Below are positions 49,394 through 57,549 of a stretch of DNA of 64,000 nt, piece by piece. The DNA is taken from positions 1 to 64,000 of the forward strand of contig DASCMS010000023.1 in NCBI GenBank assembly GCA_036011085.1. Reading direction: 5' to 3'. This DNA is from UBA8231 sp036011085. GTDB taxonomy: Bacteria; Latescibacterota; UBA2968; UBA8231. The first letter of the stretch is position 1; every line of letters begins with the position of its first letter. The position numbers were made by a program, and so were the translations under genes. The notes below the pieces were generated by a model. That model ran no database searches, was not told the origin of the DNA, and was given only the letters and a program-made list of their open reading frames with translations.

Positions 49394-51894
49394 TGTGGGT
49401 CCTGCGTATGGCCTGGCGCGACAGCCGCGGTTTCCGCCGGCGGCTGCTGCTCTACACCAGTGCCATCGCCATCGGTATCGCCGCCCTCACCGCCTTGCGG
49501 GGATTGAGCCGGGCCATGGAGGAGGGTGTGGCACGGCAGGCGGCAGAGCTTCTCGGCGCCGACCTGGAGGTCGAGAGCAACCAGGCCTTCTCGGCCGAGG
49601 CGGAGACCCTCTTCAGCCGCCTCGGCGGACAGCAGTCGCGCATGGTCGAGACCTTCTCCATGGTACTGCTGCCTGAATCCGGCGGCACGCGCCTGTCCGA
49701 GGTCCGCGCCATCCACGGCGACTGGCCCTTCTACGGCGAGCTGCGCACCGATCCTCCGGCGGCGGCGCAGACCTTCCGCCAGGGCCAGGACGCCCTTGTG
49801 GACAACGGCATCCTCCTGCAGTACGGTGCCGAAGTGGGAGACTCGGTCAAGGTGGGACGTGTCACATTCCGTATCGCCGGACGCCTGCTCGGAATCCCCG
49901 GGGAGACGGCGGTGCGCACCGACGTACGTCCGCCGGTGCTGATCCCCCTCGGTTACCTGGAGCAGACGGGACTTGTCCAGTACGGCAGTCGCGTCGAGTA
50001 CAAAGCCCTGTTCCGCTTCGACGACGACCGTGACGTCGCCAGGCTGCCGGAACAGATAGAGGAGACCCTGCGTGACAGCGATGGCGACATCGATGTCGAC
50101 ACCGCCCGCGATCGCCAGGAACGTCTCGGTCGCACCATACGCAACCTGGACCGCTTTCTCGGCCTCGGCGGCTTCATCGCCCTGCTGCTGGGCGCAGTCG
50201 GTGTGGCCAGCGCCATCCACGCCTACATCGAGCAGAAGCTGGAAAGTGTCGCCGTGCTGCGGTCCCTCGGCGCCACGGGTGGCCAGGCTCTGTGGATCTA
50301 CATGCTACAGGCCGGGGCGCTCGGTTTCATCGGCTCCACCGCCGGTGCCGTGGCCGGCGCCCTCGTGCTGCTGATCCTGCCGCGGATGGTAGCCGACTTC
50401 CTGCCGGCCACCATCGAGGTCACCCCCTCTGTCGGCACCGCCCTCGAGGGCATCGCCATCGGCACCGTCATCGCACTGCTGTTCGCGGCCCGGCCGCTGC
50501 TGGCGGTGCGCAGTGCCAGCCCGCTGCTGGCCATCCGCGCTTCGTACGAGTCCGGCGTACGCGCCGGAGATCGCGTCCTGCGTGGCCTCGTCGGCGCTGC
50601 TGCCGCCGTCGGCGCCTACCTGCTGGCCAGCGTATTGGCCGGACGGCCGGACCACGCTCTGTTCTTCACGGTGGGTACCGCCGTCGCGCTGCTGTTGCTG
50701 GCAGCAGCCGCCCGGCTTCTGCGCGGTGCGGTGCGGCGCTTCTTTCCGAAATCTTTCTCCTACGTGAAGCGCCAGGGGCTGGCCAATCTCTACCGACCGC
50801 ACAATCAGACCCTGTTGCTGATGGTCAGCCTCGGGCTGGGTACTTTTCTCGTGGCCGCCCTCTATACGGCGCAGAGCTCGGTGCTGTCCCATATCAACAG
50901 CGTCGGCGGCAGCGACCAGCCCAACGTCGTGCTCTTCGATATCCAGACCGATCAGGCCGAGGGTGTGCGGCAGCTGGTGGAAGACATGGACATGCCGGTG
51001 CTGCAGCTGGTGCCCATCGTCGCCATGCATATTGCCGCTGTCGACGGCATCCCCGCCGACAGCCTCGGCGAACGGGGCGGCTGGGCCCTGCATCGCGAAT
51101 ACCGCTCCACCTACCGTGCCGACCTGGCCGACAGCGAGACCCTGGTGGGCGGCACCTGGCACGGCGACACAGCCGGCGCCTTCCTGTCACTTGAGGCAGG
51201 AGTCGCTGAGCGCCTCGGCGTCGGCGTCGGCGATTCCCTCACCTTCGATGTGCAGGGTGTGCCGATCACCGTCGCCATCGGCAGCCTGCGCCACGTCGAC
51301 TGGCAGCGCATCATGCCCAACTTCCTGTGTGTGTTTTCGCCGGGTGTGCTCGAGGCGGCGCCCCAGTTCCATGTTCTCGTCACCCGCGGCGACAGTCCCG
51401 AGAAGCGCGCCGCACTGCAGCGTCGGATCGTCGAGCAGTATCCGAACGTCTCGGCCATCGACCTCGATCTCATCCTGCGCACGGTGGACGAGATCCTCGA
51501 CCGTGTGGCCGCCCTCGTGCGTTTCATGGCACTGTTCAGCGTCGCCACGGGAGTGGTCGTACTCGTGGCCTCGGTGTCGGCCAGTCGCTTTCAGCGTCTG
51601 CGCGAAAGCGCCCTGCTGCGCACTCTCGGCGCCACGCGGCGACAGGTCAGTCGGATTCTGCTGGTGGAGTATGCCGCTCTCGGTACCCTGGCGGGCCTGA
51701 CGGGACTGGTTCTCGCCATCGGCGGCGGCTGGGGGCTGGCGACCTACGTCTTTGAAGTCACCTTCGCCCCGGCGTGGGGCTGGCTGGCCGGCGCTCTGGT
51801 CGCCGTTCCCGTGCTCACCGTCGCCGTCGGTCTGTCCGGCAGCCGGGGCGTCGCCGGTGTCCCGCCCCTGGAGATCCTGCGCCGCGCCGGCTGA
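49393..51894 (+). CDS. FtsX-type ABC permease (YbbP-like)
   Basis: 833 aa with the YbbP layout: one N-terminal TM, a large external domain, three TM helices (from about 255), more TM helices in the middle, a second external domain, and a final FtsX block of three TM helices. ATG 49393 overlaps the ATPase stop; the in-frame ATG 24 codons upstream would lie inside the ATPase gene. With the adjacent ATPase it forms a mechanotransmission or lipoprotein/lipid-extraction type transporter. A TesA-like gene follows after a toxin-antitoxin insertion, as in the ybbAP-tesA neighbourhood. Confidence 0.85.
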   Translation: MWVLRMAWRDSRGFRRRLLLYTSAIAIGIAALTALRGLSRAMEEGVARQAAELLGADLEVESNQAFSAEAETLFSRLGGQQSRMVETFSMVLLPESGGTRLSEVRAIHGDWPFYGELRTDPPAAAQTFRQGQDALVDNGILLQYGAEVGDSVKVGRVTFRIAGRLLGIPGETAVRTDVRPPVLIPLGYLEQTGLVQYGSRVEYKALFRFDDDRDVARLPEQIEETLRDSDGDIDVDTARDRQERLGRTIRNLDRFLGLGGFIALLLGAVGVASAIHAYIEQKLESVAVLRSLGATGGQALWIYMLQAGALGFIGSTAGAVAGALVLLILPRMVADFLPATIEVTPSVGTALEGIAIGTVIALLFAARPLLAVRSASPLLAIRASYESGVRAGDRVLRGLVGAAAAVGAYLLASVLAGRPDHALFFTVGTAVALLLLAAAARLLRGAVRRFFPKSFSYVKRQGLANLYRPHNQTLLLMVSLGLGTFLVAALYTAQSSVLSHINSVGGSDQPNVVLFDIQTDQAEGVRQLVEDMDMPVLQLVPIVAMHIAAVDGIPADSLGERGGWALHREYRSTYRADLADSETLVGGTWHGDTAGAFLSLEAGVAERLGVGVGDSLTFDVQGVPITVAIGSLRHVDWQRIMPNFLCVFSPGVLEAAPQFHVLVTRGDSPEKRAALQRRIVEQYPNVSAIDLDLILRTVDEILDRVAALVRFMALFSVATGVVVLVASVSASRFQRLRESALLRTLGATRRQVSRILLVEYAALGTLAGLTGLVLAIGGGWGLATYVFEVTFAPAWGWLAGALVAVPVLTVAVGLSGSRGVAGVPPLEILRRAG

Positions 51895-52003
51895 CTCGGC
51901 AAGTGCTGTTGGCGGCGACGGCCGCTGTCAGCCAACCGAGCCAGCGTCGCGGAAACCGCCCAGTCCGTCCCCGTCCCCGTCGCCGGGTTCTGTGCGATGG
52001 CCC

Positions 52004-52032
52004 TTGATCTAGCCAGAATTCTAGCCTATTTT
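52004..52032 (+). promoter_or_regulatory. Promoter of the Phd/PIN module
   Basis: TTGATC (52004-52009), 17-base spacer, TATTTT (52027-52032), 45 bp before the antitoxin ATG. The spacer holds two CTAGCC copies around AGAATTCT, a likely operator for autorepression. Confidence 0.5.
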
Positions 52033-52076
52033 TCGCCCGCATAGCACTCAAGCGTCCTCGCGCAAAGGGGCCTCAG

Positions 52077-52316
52077 ATGACGACGGCCAGCATTTCCGAG
52101 TTGAAGGATCGATTCAGTGAGTTCATGCGGCGCGTTGAGCAGGGTGACGAGGTCGTCGTCACCCGGCACAACATCCCCGTCGCGACCATTCGACCTCTTC
52201 CCAGACAGTCCACGAACCAGACCAAGCTGGGCTGCCTGGTGGGGAGCATCGTCGTGAAAGGCGACCTGACGGAGCCCGCCATCCCGGCATCGGACTGGGA
52301 GATGCTTCAGGACTGA
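52077..52316 (+). CDS. Phd/YefM-family antitoxin
   Basis: 79 aa. T-A-S-I-S-E-L-K-D-R-F-S-E-F-M-R-R-V-E-Q-G-D-E-V-V-V-T-R-H is the Phd/YefM DNA-binding N-terminus; the C-terminal 30 residues are polar and would be the disordered toxin-binding tail. Represses its own promoter and neutralises the adjacent PIN toxin. Gap to the toxin is 5 bp. Confidence 0.88.
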   Translation: MTTASISELKDRFSEFMRRVEQGDEVVVTRHNIPVATIRPLPRQSTNQTKLGCLVGSIVVKGDLTEPAIPASDWEMLQD

Positions 52317-52321
52317 GGCCC

Positions 52322-52714
52322 GTGGACGTCCTGCTGGATACGTGCTGCGTCATTTGGGCCGCAAGCGAGCCCGACGCCCTGTCCGCCGACGCGACGCGCC
52401 TCCTCGGCGCGCCCGACACTGATGTGTCCGTGTCCGCCATCAGCTGCGCCGAGGTCGCCTGCCTGGCTGAGCGGGATCGGATCGAGCTCGACCGACATTG
52501 GAAGGCCTGGTTCCGCCGTGTCATGGAGGTCAACGCATGGCGGGTCATCGACATCGACCTCAAGGTGCTCGAGGAAGCCTACTCCCTCCCGGGCGACTTC
52601 CACCGGGATCCAGCGGACCGCATCATCACCGCCACGGCGAGGCTCTCTGGCAGCACCGTGCTGACGGCGGACCACAGGATTCTCGACTACCCCCATGTGG
52701 AAGCGCGCTGGTAG
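52322..52714 (+). CDS. PIN-domain toxin (VapC-like)
   Basis: 130 aa PIN ribonuclease: acidic residues D6 (L-L-D-T-C), E in C-A-E-V-A, D-R-I in D-P-A-D-R-I-I and D near the C-terminus (T-A-D-H-R-I). Starts with GTG 5 bp after the antitoxin. The Phd-PIN pairing is common. The two genes lie between the YbbAP pair and the TesA-like gene. Confidence 0.9.
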   Translation: MDVLLDTCCVIWAASEPDALSADATRLLGAPDTDVSVSAISCAEVACLAERDRIELDRHWKAWFRRVMEVNAWRVIDIDLKVLEEAYSLPGDFHRDPADRIITATARLSGSTVLTADHRILDYPHVEARW

Positions 52715-52825
52715 ACAGTGGGCTGGGCGCGACCAACCGCGCGGCGCGCCGGCTACTTCTTCCCCAGCAGCCGGTTCACCTTGTAACGGCCTGTCGGTGT
52801 CGACGCCGGCGAGAGTAGGTCACCT

Positions 52826-53593
52826 TCACTCATCGCCCTGATGCGTCTGGGCGTCGTCCTCGGCCTGTCCGACTGCTGCAGGGTCATCGGTGTCCCGCCC
52901 CTCCTGAACCGGCGCTTCGGCAGCTGCCCCGGAGGCACCGCCGCACAGCAGCGGCGCCAGCTCCCGCCACACGGTCAGTGCCACCTGTCGGTGACCGGCT
53001 ACGTTCAGGTGGATGCCGTCACCACTCATCAGTTTGCGATCGCCAGCGACGCCATCCAGCAGGCGGGGGATGAGACGAGCGCTGTTGACTGTCGCCAGTC
53101 GCGGAAAGATCGCCTGGAATCCCTCGGTGTAGTCGGGACCGAGGTTGGGCGGCAGGCGTACGCCCGCCAGCACGATGATCGCTTCCGGCGCCTTGACCCG
53201 CACCCGGTTGATGATGCCCTGCAAATTGCTCTCGGTCTCGGTGAGTGGTACGCCGCGCAGACCGTCGTTGCCTCCGAGTGCCAGCACGAAGAGGTCCACC
53301 GGCTTCTGCAACACCCAGTCGACGCGTCGCCGTCCACCGGCCGTCGTCTCCCCTGCCAGGCCGGCGTTGACCACACGGACGGCACATCCGACGGAGTCTG
53401 CATGGGCCTGAATCCTGGCGGGAAAGCCGTGCTCTTTGCCGACACCGTAACCCGAGGTCAGGCTGTCGCCAAAGAAGAGGAGCACGGGCGACTCGCTCGC
53501 CTCGGATATGGCTGGCGACACCATCGACGCTACCACGAGGGCCACGAGAATCACTGTCGGCCCCGCCTTGCGAGGCTTGCGTGAACGGGTCAT
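52826..53593 (-). CDS. GDSL/SGNH esterase (TesA-like)
   Basis: 255 aa from ATG 53593 (a longer frame begins at 53656). Signal peptide (V-I-L-V-A-L-V-V-A-S-M-V) then the SGNH blocks: F-F-G-D-S-L-T-S-G-Y-G (Ser), N-A-G, G-G-N-D-G-L-R and D-G-I-H-L-N (Asp/His). Arrangement matches the periplasmic TesA/arylesterase group. Likely a periplasmic lysophospholipase/arylesterase. The C-terminal tail is acidic and unusually long (A-E-A-P-V-Q-E-G-R-D-T-D-D-P and more). 52715-52825 holds nothing recognisable. Confidence 0.85.
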   Translation of the reverse strand: MTRSRKPRKAGPTVILVALVVASMVSPAISEASESPVLLFFGDSLTSGYGVGKEHGFPARIQAHADSVGCAVRVVNAGLAGETTAGGRRRVDWVLQKPVDLFVLALGGNDGLRGVPLTETESNLQGIINRVRVKAPEAIIVLAGVRLPPNLGPDYTEGFQAIFPRLATVNSARLIPRLLDGVAGDRKLMSGDGIHLNVAGHRQVALTVWRELAPLLCGGASGAAAEAPVQEGRDTDDPAAVGQAEDDAQTHQGDE

Positions 53594-53648
53594 GGGGACC
53601 GAATCTACCGTTCCCCTGTGACCCCGCAATTCATCCCACGGAGCTGGC

Positions 53649-54227
53649 ATGGCCACCGTCTATTGCGCCGGACCTCTGTTCAACCCACCCGAAAGAGACG
53701 AGATGTCCGCCATCGCCGCCCTCCTGGAGGCAGCGGGACACGACACCTTCCTGCCCCAACGCGACGGCTTTGAGCTGGCTGACGTCTGCCGTCGACTCGT
53801 GGAACAGGGAGTTCCCACGGACGAAGCCACCGCCATCGTCAACCGCGCCATCTTCGCCCTCGATGCCCACCACCTGCTGAGTTCCGATGTCGTCGTCGCC
53901 AACCTGAATGGCCGGGTTCCCGATGAGGGCACCGTCGTCGAGGCCGCTCTCGCCTGGCACGCCGGCAAGGCGCTCGTGCTCTACAAGAACGACGTACGGA
54001 GCCCCTTCGACGGTGTCGACAACCCCATGCTGAGCTGTCTCACCGATCTGCACGTCACCGATCGGCTCGAGAGCCTTCCGCAGGCCGTCGACACGGCCCT
54101 GCGCCTGCCTGCGACGACACGCGTGTCCGAGGTCACCGAGACAGGAGGGCGGATCTCCGCGTTCCTGGACACCGATCCCGGTGATGGGCAGTTGGCCGCC
54201 TTTCTGCGGCAGCAGGTGCGCTCGTGA
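53649..54227 (+). CDS. Nucleoside 2-deoxyribosyltransferase-family protein
   Basis: 192 aa. Y-C-A-G-P-L-F-N-P-P-E at the N-terminus and D-V-V-V-A-N-L-N-G-R-V-P-D-E-G-T-V-V-E-A-A-L-A with the catalytic-type Glu in the E-A motif. Members exchange the base of 2'-deoxynucleosides or hydrolyse nucleotides. No signal peptide. Divergent from the TesA-like gene by 55 bp. The cluster of nucleases and TA genes nearby may be unrelated. Confidence 0.8.
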   Translation: MATVYCAGPLFNPPERDEMSAIAALLEAAGHDTFLPQRDGFELADVCRRLVEQGVPTDEATAIVNRAIFALDAHHLLSSDVVVANLNGRVPDEGTVVEAALAWHAGKALVLYKNDVRSPFDGVDNPMLSCLTDLHVTDRLESLPQAVDTALRLPATTRVSEVTETGGRISAFLDTDPGDGQLAAFLRQQVRS

Positions 54228-54255
54228 AGAGTTGCGACCCGGGCAGAGAGCCACT

Positions 54256-54645
54256 CTACGGTGAAGTGACGGATGTCGAAGTCAGTTTCCTGGCCGCGCC
54301 TCGCAGGGCTTTGTCAAAGGTCCGGAACGTCGCGTTCGCAGGGCTGGAAGCCAGATGGAGTGCGTCGGCGAAATCAAGTCCCTGGCGGTGCCATTGAATG
54401 GCGCGACGAACCGAAGGGGCGTCTTCGACCATCGTCCCCACCATCCGGCACAGCTTGTCCAGCCCGTCGACGACCGCTTCGCCATCCAGCTCGTAGGCGT
54501 GGCGCAGTACCCACTCGCTTTCGAGCAGAACGGTCTTGGACAGGAAGATGTCGCCGCCGGCAAAAAGGTGGCGTGCCTTGCGAGCCTGCACCGCGTCGTC
54601 ACGCACGAGGAAACGCACGACGACGTTGGTATCGACGGCGTTCAC
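54256..54645 (-). CDS. PIN-domain toxin (VapC-like)
   Basis: 129 aa. Acidic residues D5 (V-D-T-N-V-V), E in L-E-S-E-W, D in L-D-F-A-D-A-L-H and D in F-D-K-A. 4-bp overlap with the upstream AbrB-type antitoxin. Ribonuclease toxin of a VapBC-type pair. Confidence 0.88.
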   Translation of the reverse strand: MNAVDTNVVVRFLVRDDAVQARKARHLFAGGDIFLSKTVLLESEWVLRHAYELDGEAVVDGLDKLCRMVGTMVEDAPSVRRAIQWHRQGLDFADALHLASSPANATFRTFDKALRGAARKLTSTSVTSP

Positions 54646-54893
54646 GTTGCGCGTCTTGCGGCGCTGACGATGGCCTCCTCCATTTCATGAAGGCTTTTCG
54701 GCGGGCCGGCATAGGCAATGCTGCCATACACCTCGTCGATGGCGGTCATGGCGCCGTCGCCAATGGGTCGCAGGGCGAGCCCACCCTCGATCTGCTCCAC
54801 GGTGAACTCCACACCAGCTTGCCATCCGAGGGCATGGCGAAGGCGGGCCGGAATCACGACCTGCCCCTTGTTCGACAATCGGGTTCGATCCAT
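54642..54893 (-). CDS. AbrB/SpoVT-type antitoxin (VapB-like)
   Basis: 83 aa from ATG 54893 (longer frames upstream lack the family start). R-L-S-N-K-G-Q-V-V-I-P-A-R-L-R-H-A-L-G-W is the swapped-hairpin AbrB DNA-binding domain. The C-terminal half binds the PIN toxin encoded next. The 4-bp overlap couples translation of the pair. Confidence 0.85.
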   Translation of the reverse strand: MDRTRLSNKGQVVIPARLRHALGWQAGVEFTVEQIEGGLALRPIGDGAMTAIDEVYGSIAYAGPPKSLHEMEEAIVSAARRAT

Positions 54894-54906
54894 CGGGGGC
54901 TCCGTA

Positions 54907-54928
54907 GTTAGTAAGACATTGGTAAGAC
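54907..54928. repeat. Direct-repeat operator before the antitoxin
   Basis: GTTAGTAAGAC (54907-54917) and ATTGGTAAGAC (54918-54928) are tandem 11-bp repeats sharing nine bases, 14 bp upstream of the antitoxin start. They are a likely autorepressor site. Confidence 0.5.
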
Positions 54929-55029
54929 GATACACTGCGGGCACGGGCAACACAAGGAGAACGCGCAGGGCACGCTTACCACTCATCCGGTGCACCAGGC
55001 GCTCCATGATCAGACCGCGCCATGGTGGC

Positions 55030-55459
55030 TCAGCTCGATCCGCGCAGCAGGCGTCGGCAGTTTTCCTCCGAGATCAAGTCAATCTCTGCGGGCCGTTCCA
55101 AGAACGGGCGCACGTCCTGCGTCGCCGACGGCCAATCGATCCCGGCCAGCCGCTCCATCACCCACTTCCTCCAGTCATCGGCCTTCCCGTCAATGCTCTG
55201 CTCGCCCGACTGCCGCAACGCCTCCCTCAGCAGGGTCAGATTGGGCGCCGGCCACGATGGATCGGACAGGTACCAGACCAGATCGTAGAGGTCGCGCCCC
55301 TTGGTGAAAGGCCTGGCGAGCAGCGCGGCGATCTTCCCCGCCAACAGCCTGGCCTTGTCGTGGTGCAGCAGACGCAGTGTCACGTGGCGGCGCAACAACG
55401 TTCGTGGAGGTATCGGCGCCCGCCGGCGGGCTTGTATCGACTGCCAGGCGGATCGACTC
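55030..55459 (-). pseudogene. AbiEii-type nucleotidyltransferase toxin, truncated and frameshifted
   Basis: Minus-strand remnant of an AbiEii/MNT-type toxin: R-L-A-V-D-T-S-P-P-A-G-A in one frame, then after a shift near 55385-55405 K-A-R-L-L-A-G-K-I-A-A-L-L-A-R-P-F-T-K-G-R-D-L-Y-D-L-V-W-Y-L and a C-terminus with R-L-A-G-I-D-W. The N-terminal nucleotidyltransferase half (GSR-type motif) and the AbiEi antitoxin gene are missing. The break point at about 55455 is exactly where the PIN gene on the other strand begins. Confidence 0.7.
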
Positions 55460-55842
55460 TAGACACTCATGTAGTCGTCTGGCTCTACCTTGATGACATG
55501 GGGTTGTTCCCGCCTGCCCTGCGTCGCGATCTGAACGGGTCCCAGCTGGTGGTGTCACCGGTTGTTGAGCTCGAGCTTCAGTACCTGTTCGAGATCGACC
55601 GGGTGACTGTGCCCGCCATCGACATTGTAGGCGAACTCAGGCAATCGGTGGGACTGCAGTTCAGCGAAACTGCGTTTCATGACATCGTCCGCGCCGCACT
55701 GTCCAACCAGTGGACGTGCGATCCCTTCGATCGAATGATCGCGGCTCAGGCGGCTGTCGAGGGGGCGCCGCTGCTGACCAAGGATGCGAACATCCGCCGA
55801 CATTACCCGATGGCCTACTGGGGCCGCCGCAAGCGCGGCTAA
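55432..55842 (+). CDS. PIN-domain toxin without antitoxin, possibly lacking its own start codon
   Basis: Conserved part begins T-L-D-T-H-V-V-V-W-L-Y-L-D-D, with E in V-V-E-L-E-L, D-R in C-D-P-F-D-R-M-I-A-A-Q and D in T-K-D-A-N-I, all four PIN acidic positions. The usual M-x-x-L-D start would lie at the junction at about 55455, but there is no ATG or GTG; only TTG 55432 in the AbiEii-derived DNA could initiate. No antitoxin gene precedes it. It is followed by a terminator and a propeller fragment. Confidence 0.65.
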   Translation: MYRLPGGSTLDTHVVVWLYLDDMGLFPPALRRDLNGSQLVVSPVVELELQYLFEIDRVTVPAIDIVGELRQSVGLQFSETAFHDIVRAALSNQWTCDPFDRMIAAQAAVEGAPLLTKDANIRRHYPMAYWGRRKRG

Positions 55843-55861
55843 CAAAGCCCGCGGAGCACCA

Positions 55862-55896
55862 AAACGCCCGGTCCCCACGAGGGAGACCGGGCGTTT
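55862..55896. terminator. Terminator after orphan PIN gene
   Basis: AAACGCCCGGTC / GACCGGGCGTTT, 12-bp stem, with T-rich flanks on both sides so that it may work in both directions. A closely related hairpin follows the next PIN gene (57106-57141). Confidence 0.7.
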
Positions 55897-56317
55897 CTGT
55901 TGGCGGCTGTGAGTCAGCGCGTCGATCTGCTACTGCGGGGTACCCTTCCAGATCTGCGCCCTCGCCTGCACGACCCACGGCGTGCCGTCCGGGCGGCACT
56001 CGACAGCAGAGCCGCTCATTGCCCGACGCCGCGTAGGAGCCTGCCGGTGCCGGCCTCGACCACCCACGCGTGGCCGTGCTGGTCAACGGCGATCGCCCAG
56101 GAGCCCTGGCCGTTGGTCAGCTCCCAATCGTTGACTTCGGCCCCCCATCGATAGATACCGCCATCCTCTGCGACGGCCCAGATGGAGGGACCGCCCAGGC
56201 CGATGTCCTTGGCGACGATCTCGACGCCGAGACTGCCGTTCACCTGGACCCATTCCGGGCTGTCGACGTCCCGATCGCCGACATAGAGGACGATCCTGCC
56301 ATCGTCCCTCACGACGT
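55885..56317. repeat. Direct repeat A (beta-propeller remnant cassette)
   Basis: About 433 bp that recurs as a highly similar copy at 57130-57549 in the same orientation. Shared landmarks run from the terminator right arm through the same stop position on the minus strand. The copies differ by scattered substitutions and a 6-base-scale gap, so the duplication is not recent. Confidence 0.75.
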
Positions 56318-56396
56318 AGGGCGCGCCGTTGCTGGCCACGTTCACGCGGTAGCCTTGCAGCGACGCGACCGTCGCCGCTGGTGACGACCCAGACAC
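56016..56396 (-). pseudogene. Tectonin-like beta-propeller fragment (copy A)
   Basis: 126 codons on the minus strand with tectonin/lectin-type propeller elements: S-I-W-A-V-A-E-D-G-G-I-Y-R-W-G, S-W-A-I-A-V-D-Q-H-G-H-A-W-V-V and G-R-L-L-R-G-V-G. A frame one over continues R-P-D-G-T-P-W-V-V-Q-A-R, indicating a frameshift at the stop near 56016. No complete propeller or signal peptide exists. Likely a decayed secreted lectin-like gene. Confidence 0.5.
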
Positions 56397-56435
56397 TGCC
56401 CGCGGTCTACATTGGCCCCACCCGCGATCAGCGAG

Positions 56436-56464
56436 TTGCAGAATTACTGTAATACTGGTATAAT
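56436..56464 (+). promoter_or_regulatory. Promoter of AbrB/PIN pair with consensus TATAAT
   Basis: TTGCAG (56436-56441), 17-base spacer, TATAAT (56459-56464). Only six bases separate the -10 from the ATG at 56471, so the predicted start site is at or beside the start codon. The spacer contains the repeat TACTGTAA/TACTGGTA, a possible operator. Confidence 0.7.
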
Positions 56465-56470
56465 GAACTC

Positions 56471-56701
56471 ATGCAAAACAAAGTCACCATAAACGAGCGA
56501 GGCGTGATCACGATTCCCGCCGCTCTGCGCCAGGTATTTGATCTCAAGGCCAACGACGAGTTAATCGTCGAAGAGTGCCAAGGGGGCATTCTGTTGCGCC
56601 CGGCCGTCAGCGTGCCCATTGAACTGTATACGGAAGAGCGCATCGACGAGTTCGCCAGCGACGAAGAGGCCATCGGCCAGTATCTGCCCAAGTCCCCTTG
56701 A
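56471..56701 (+). CDS. AbrB-type antitoxin
   Basis: 76 aa. V-T-I-N-E-R-G-V-I-T-I-P-A-A-L-R-Q-V-F is the AbrB/MazE-like DNA-binding hairpin and Y-T-E-E-R-I-D-E-F-A-S-D-E-E the acidic toxin-binding tail. The gene would be translated from a near-leaderless mRNA because the -10 hexamer lies only six bases upstream. Toxin gene begins 6 bp after the stop. Confidence 0.85.
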   Translation: MQNKVTINERGVITIPAALRQVFDLKANDELIVEECQGGILLRPAVSVPIELYTEERIDEFASDEEAIGQYLPKSP

Positions 56702-56707
56702 CATCGC

Positions 56708-57106
56708 ATGCGGGTCTTTCTCGATGCCAATGTCCTGTTCTCAGCGAGCAATGCAGGCAGCCATATCGCTGGGCTCATCGCCTGGTTGACCGAGCGGGAA
56801 ACTGCCATCAGCAGTGATTTGGCTTTAGGAGAAGCCCGCAAGAATCTCGTATTGAAACGGGCTGCCTGGTTACCCGCTTTTGAGGACGTGATCGCCGGTC
56901 TGGAGATCGTGCCTTCCGCGCTCTTCGAACTGCCTGTCGATTTGGCCAGCAAAGACGCCCCGCTGCTCTGTGCCGCCATCCGCAGTCGCTGCCATCTCTT
57001 TGTAACAGGCGACAAGCGCGATTTCGGCCACCTCTACGGCCAGCGGGTGCAGGAGGTCGAGGTCGTCTCGCTGCTGCGCCTGGCAGAAATCCTGGCAGAA
57101 CGCTGA
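56708..57106 (+). CDS. PIN-domain toxin
   Basis: 132 aa. D6 in V-F-L-D-A-N-V-L-F, E in L-G-E-A-R, D in S-K-D-A-P and D in T-G-D-K-R-D-F are the four PIN acidic positions; T-G-D is the typical last motif. Forms a pair with the preceding antitoxin. Followed by a terminator and propeller repeat like the orphan PIN gene upstream. Confidence 0.87.
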   Translation: MRVFLDANVLFSASNAGSHIAGLIAWLTERETAISSDLALGEARKNLVLKRAAWLPAFEDVIAGLEIVPSALFELPVDLASKDAPLLCAAIRSRCHLFVTGDKRDFGHLYGQRVQEVEVVSLLRLAEILAER

Positions 57107-57141
57107 CGCCCGGCCCCCTCGCGAGAGAGGACCGGGCGTTT
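57106..57141. terminator. Terminator after second PIN gene
   Basis: ACGCCCGG and CCGGGCGT arms with mismatched inner pairs and a T-containing tail TTTCTGTT; overlaps the toxin stop codon. Related in sequence to the hairpin at 55862-55896. Confidence 0.6.
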
Positions 57142-57549
57142 CTGTTGCCGGCTGTGAGTCAGCAGGGCGATCTGCTACTGCGGAGTACCCTTCCAGATCT
57201 GCGCCCTCCCCTGCACGACCCACGGCGTGCCGTCCGGGCGGTGATCGACAGCAGAGCCGCTCATTGCCCGATGCCGCGCAGGAGCCTGCCGGTGCCGGCC
57301 TCGCGCATCCACGCGTTTCCGTACTGGTCGACCGCGATCGCCCAGGTGCCCTGGCCGTTGGTCACCGGCCAATCGTTGACTTCGGCGCCCCATCGATAGA
57401 TCGCGCCGTCCTGTCCGACGGCCCAGATAGAGGAACCGCCGTCGCCGATGTCCTTGGCGCGCAGACTGCGGTCCACGTGGACCCATTCAGGATTGCTGCC
57501 GGCCCGATCGCCGACATAGTGCCAGATCGTGCCATCGTCCCTCACGACG
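57130..57549. repeat. Direct repeat B (beta-propeller remnant cassette)
   Basis: About 420 bp, closely similar to 55885-56317 and in the same orientation, starting at the same terminator arm (GACCGGGCGTTTCTGTT) and ending near the same coding position. The AbrB/PIN pair lies between the two copies. Confidence 0.75.
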
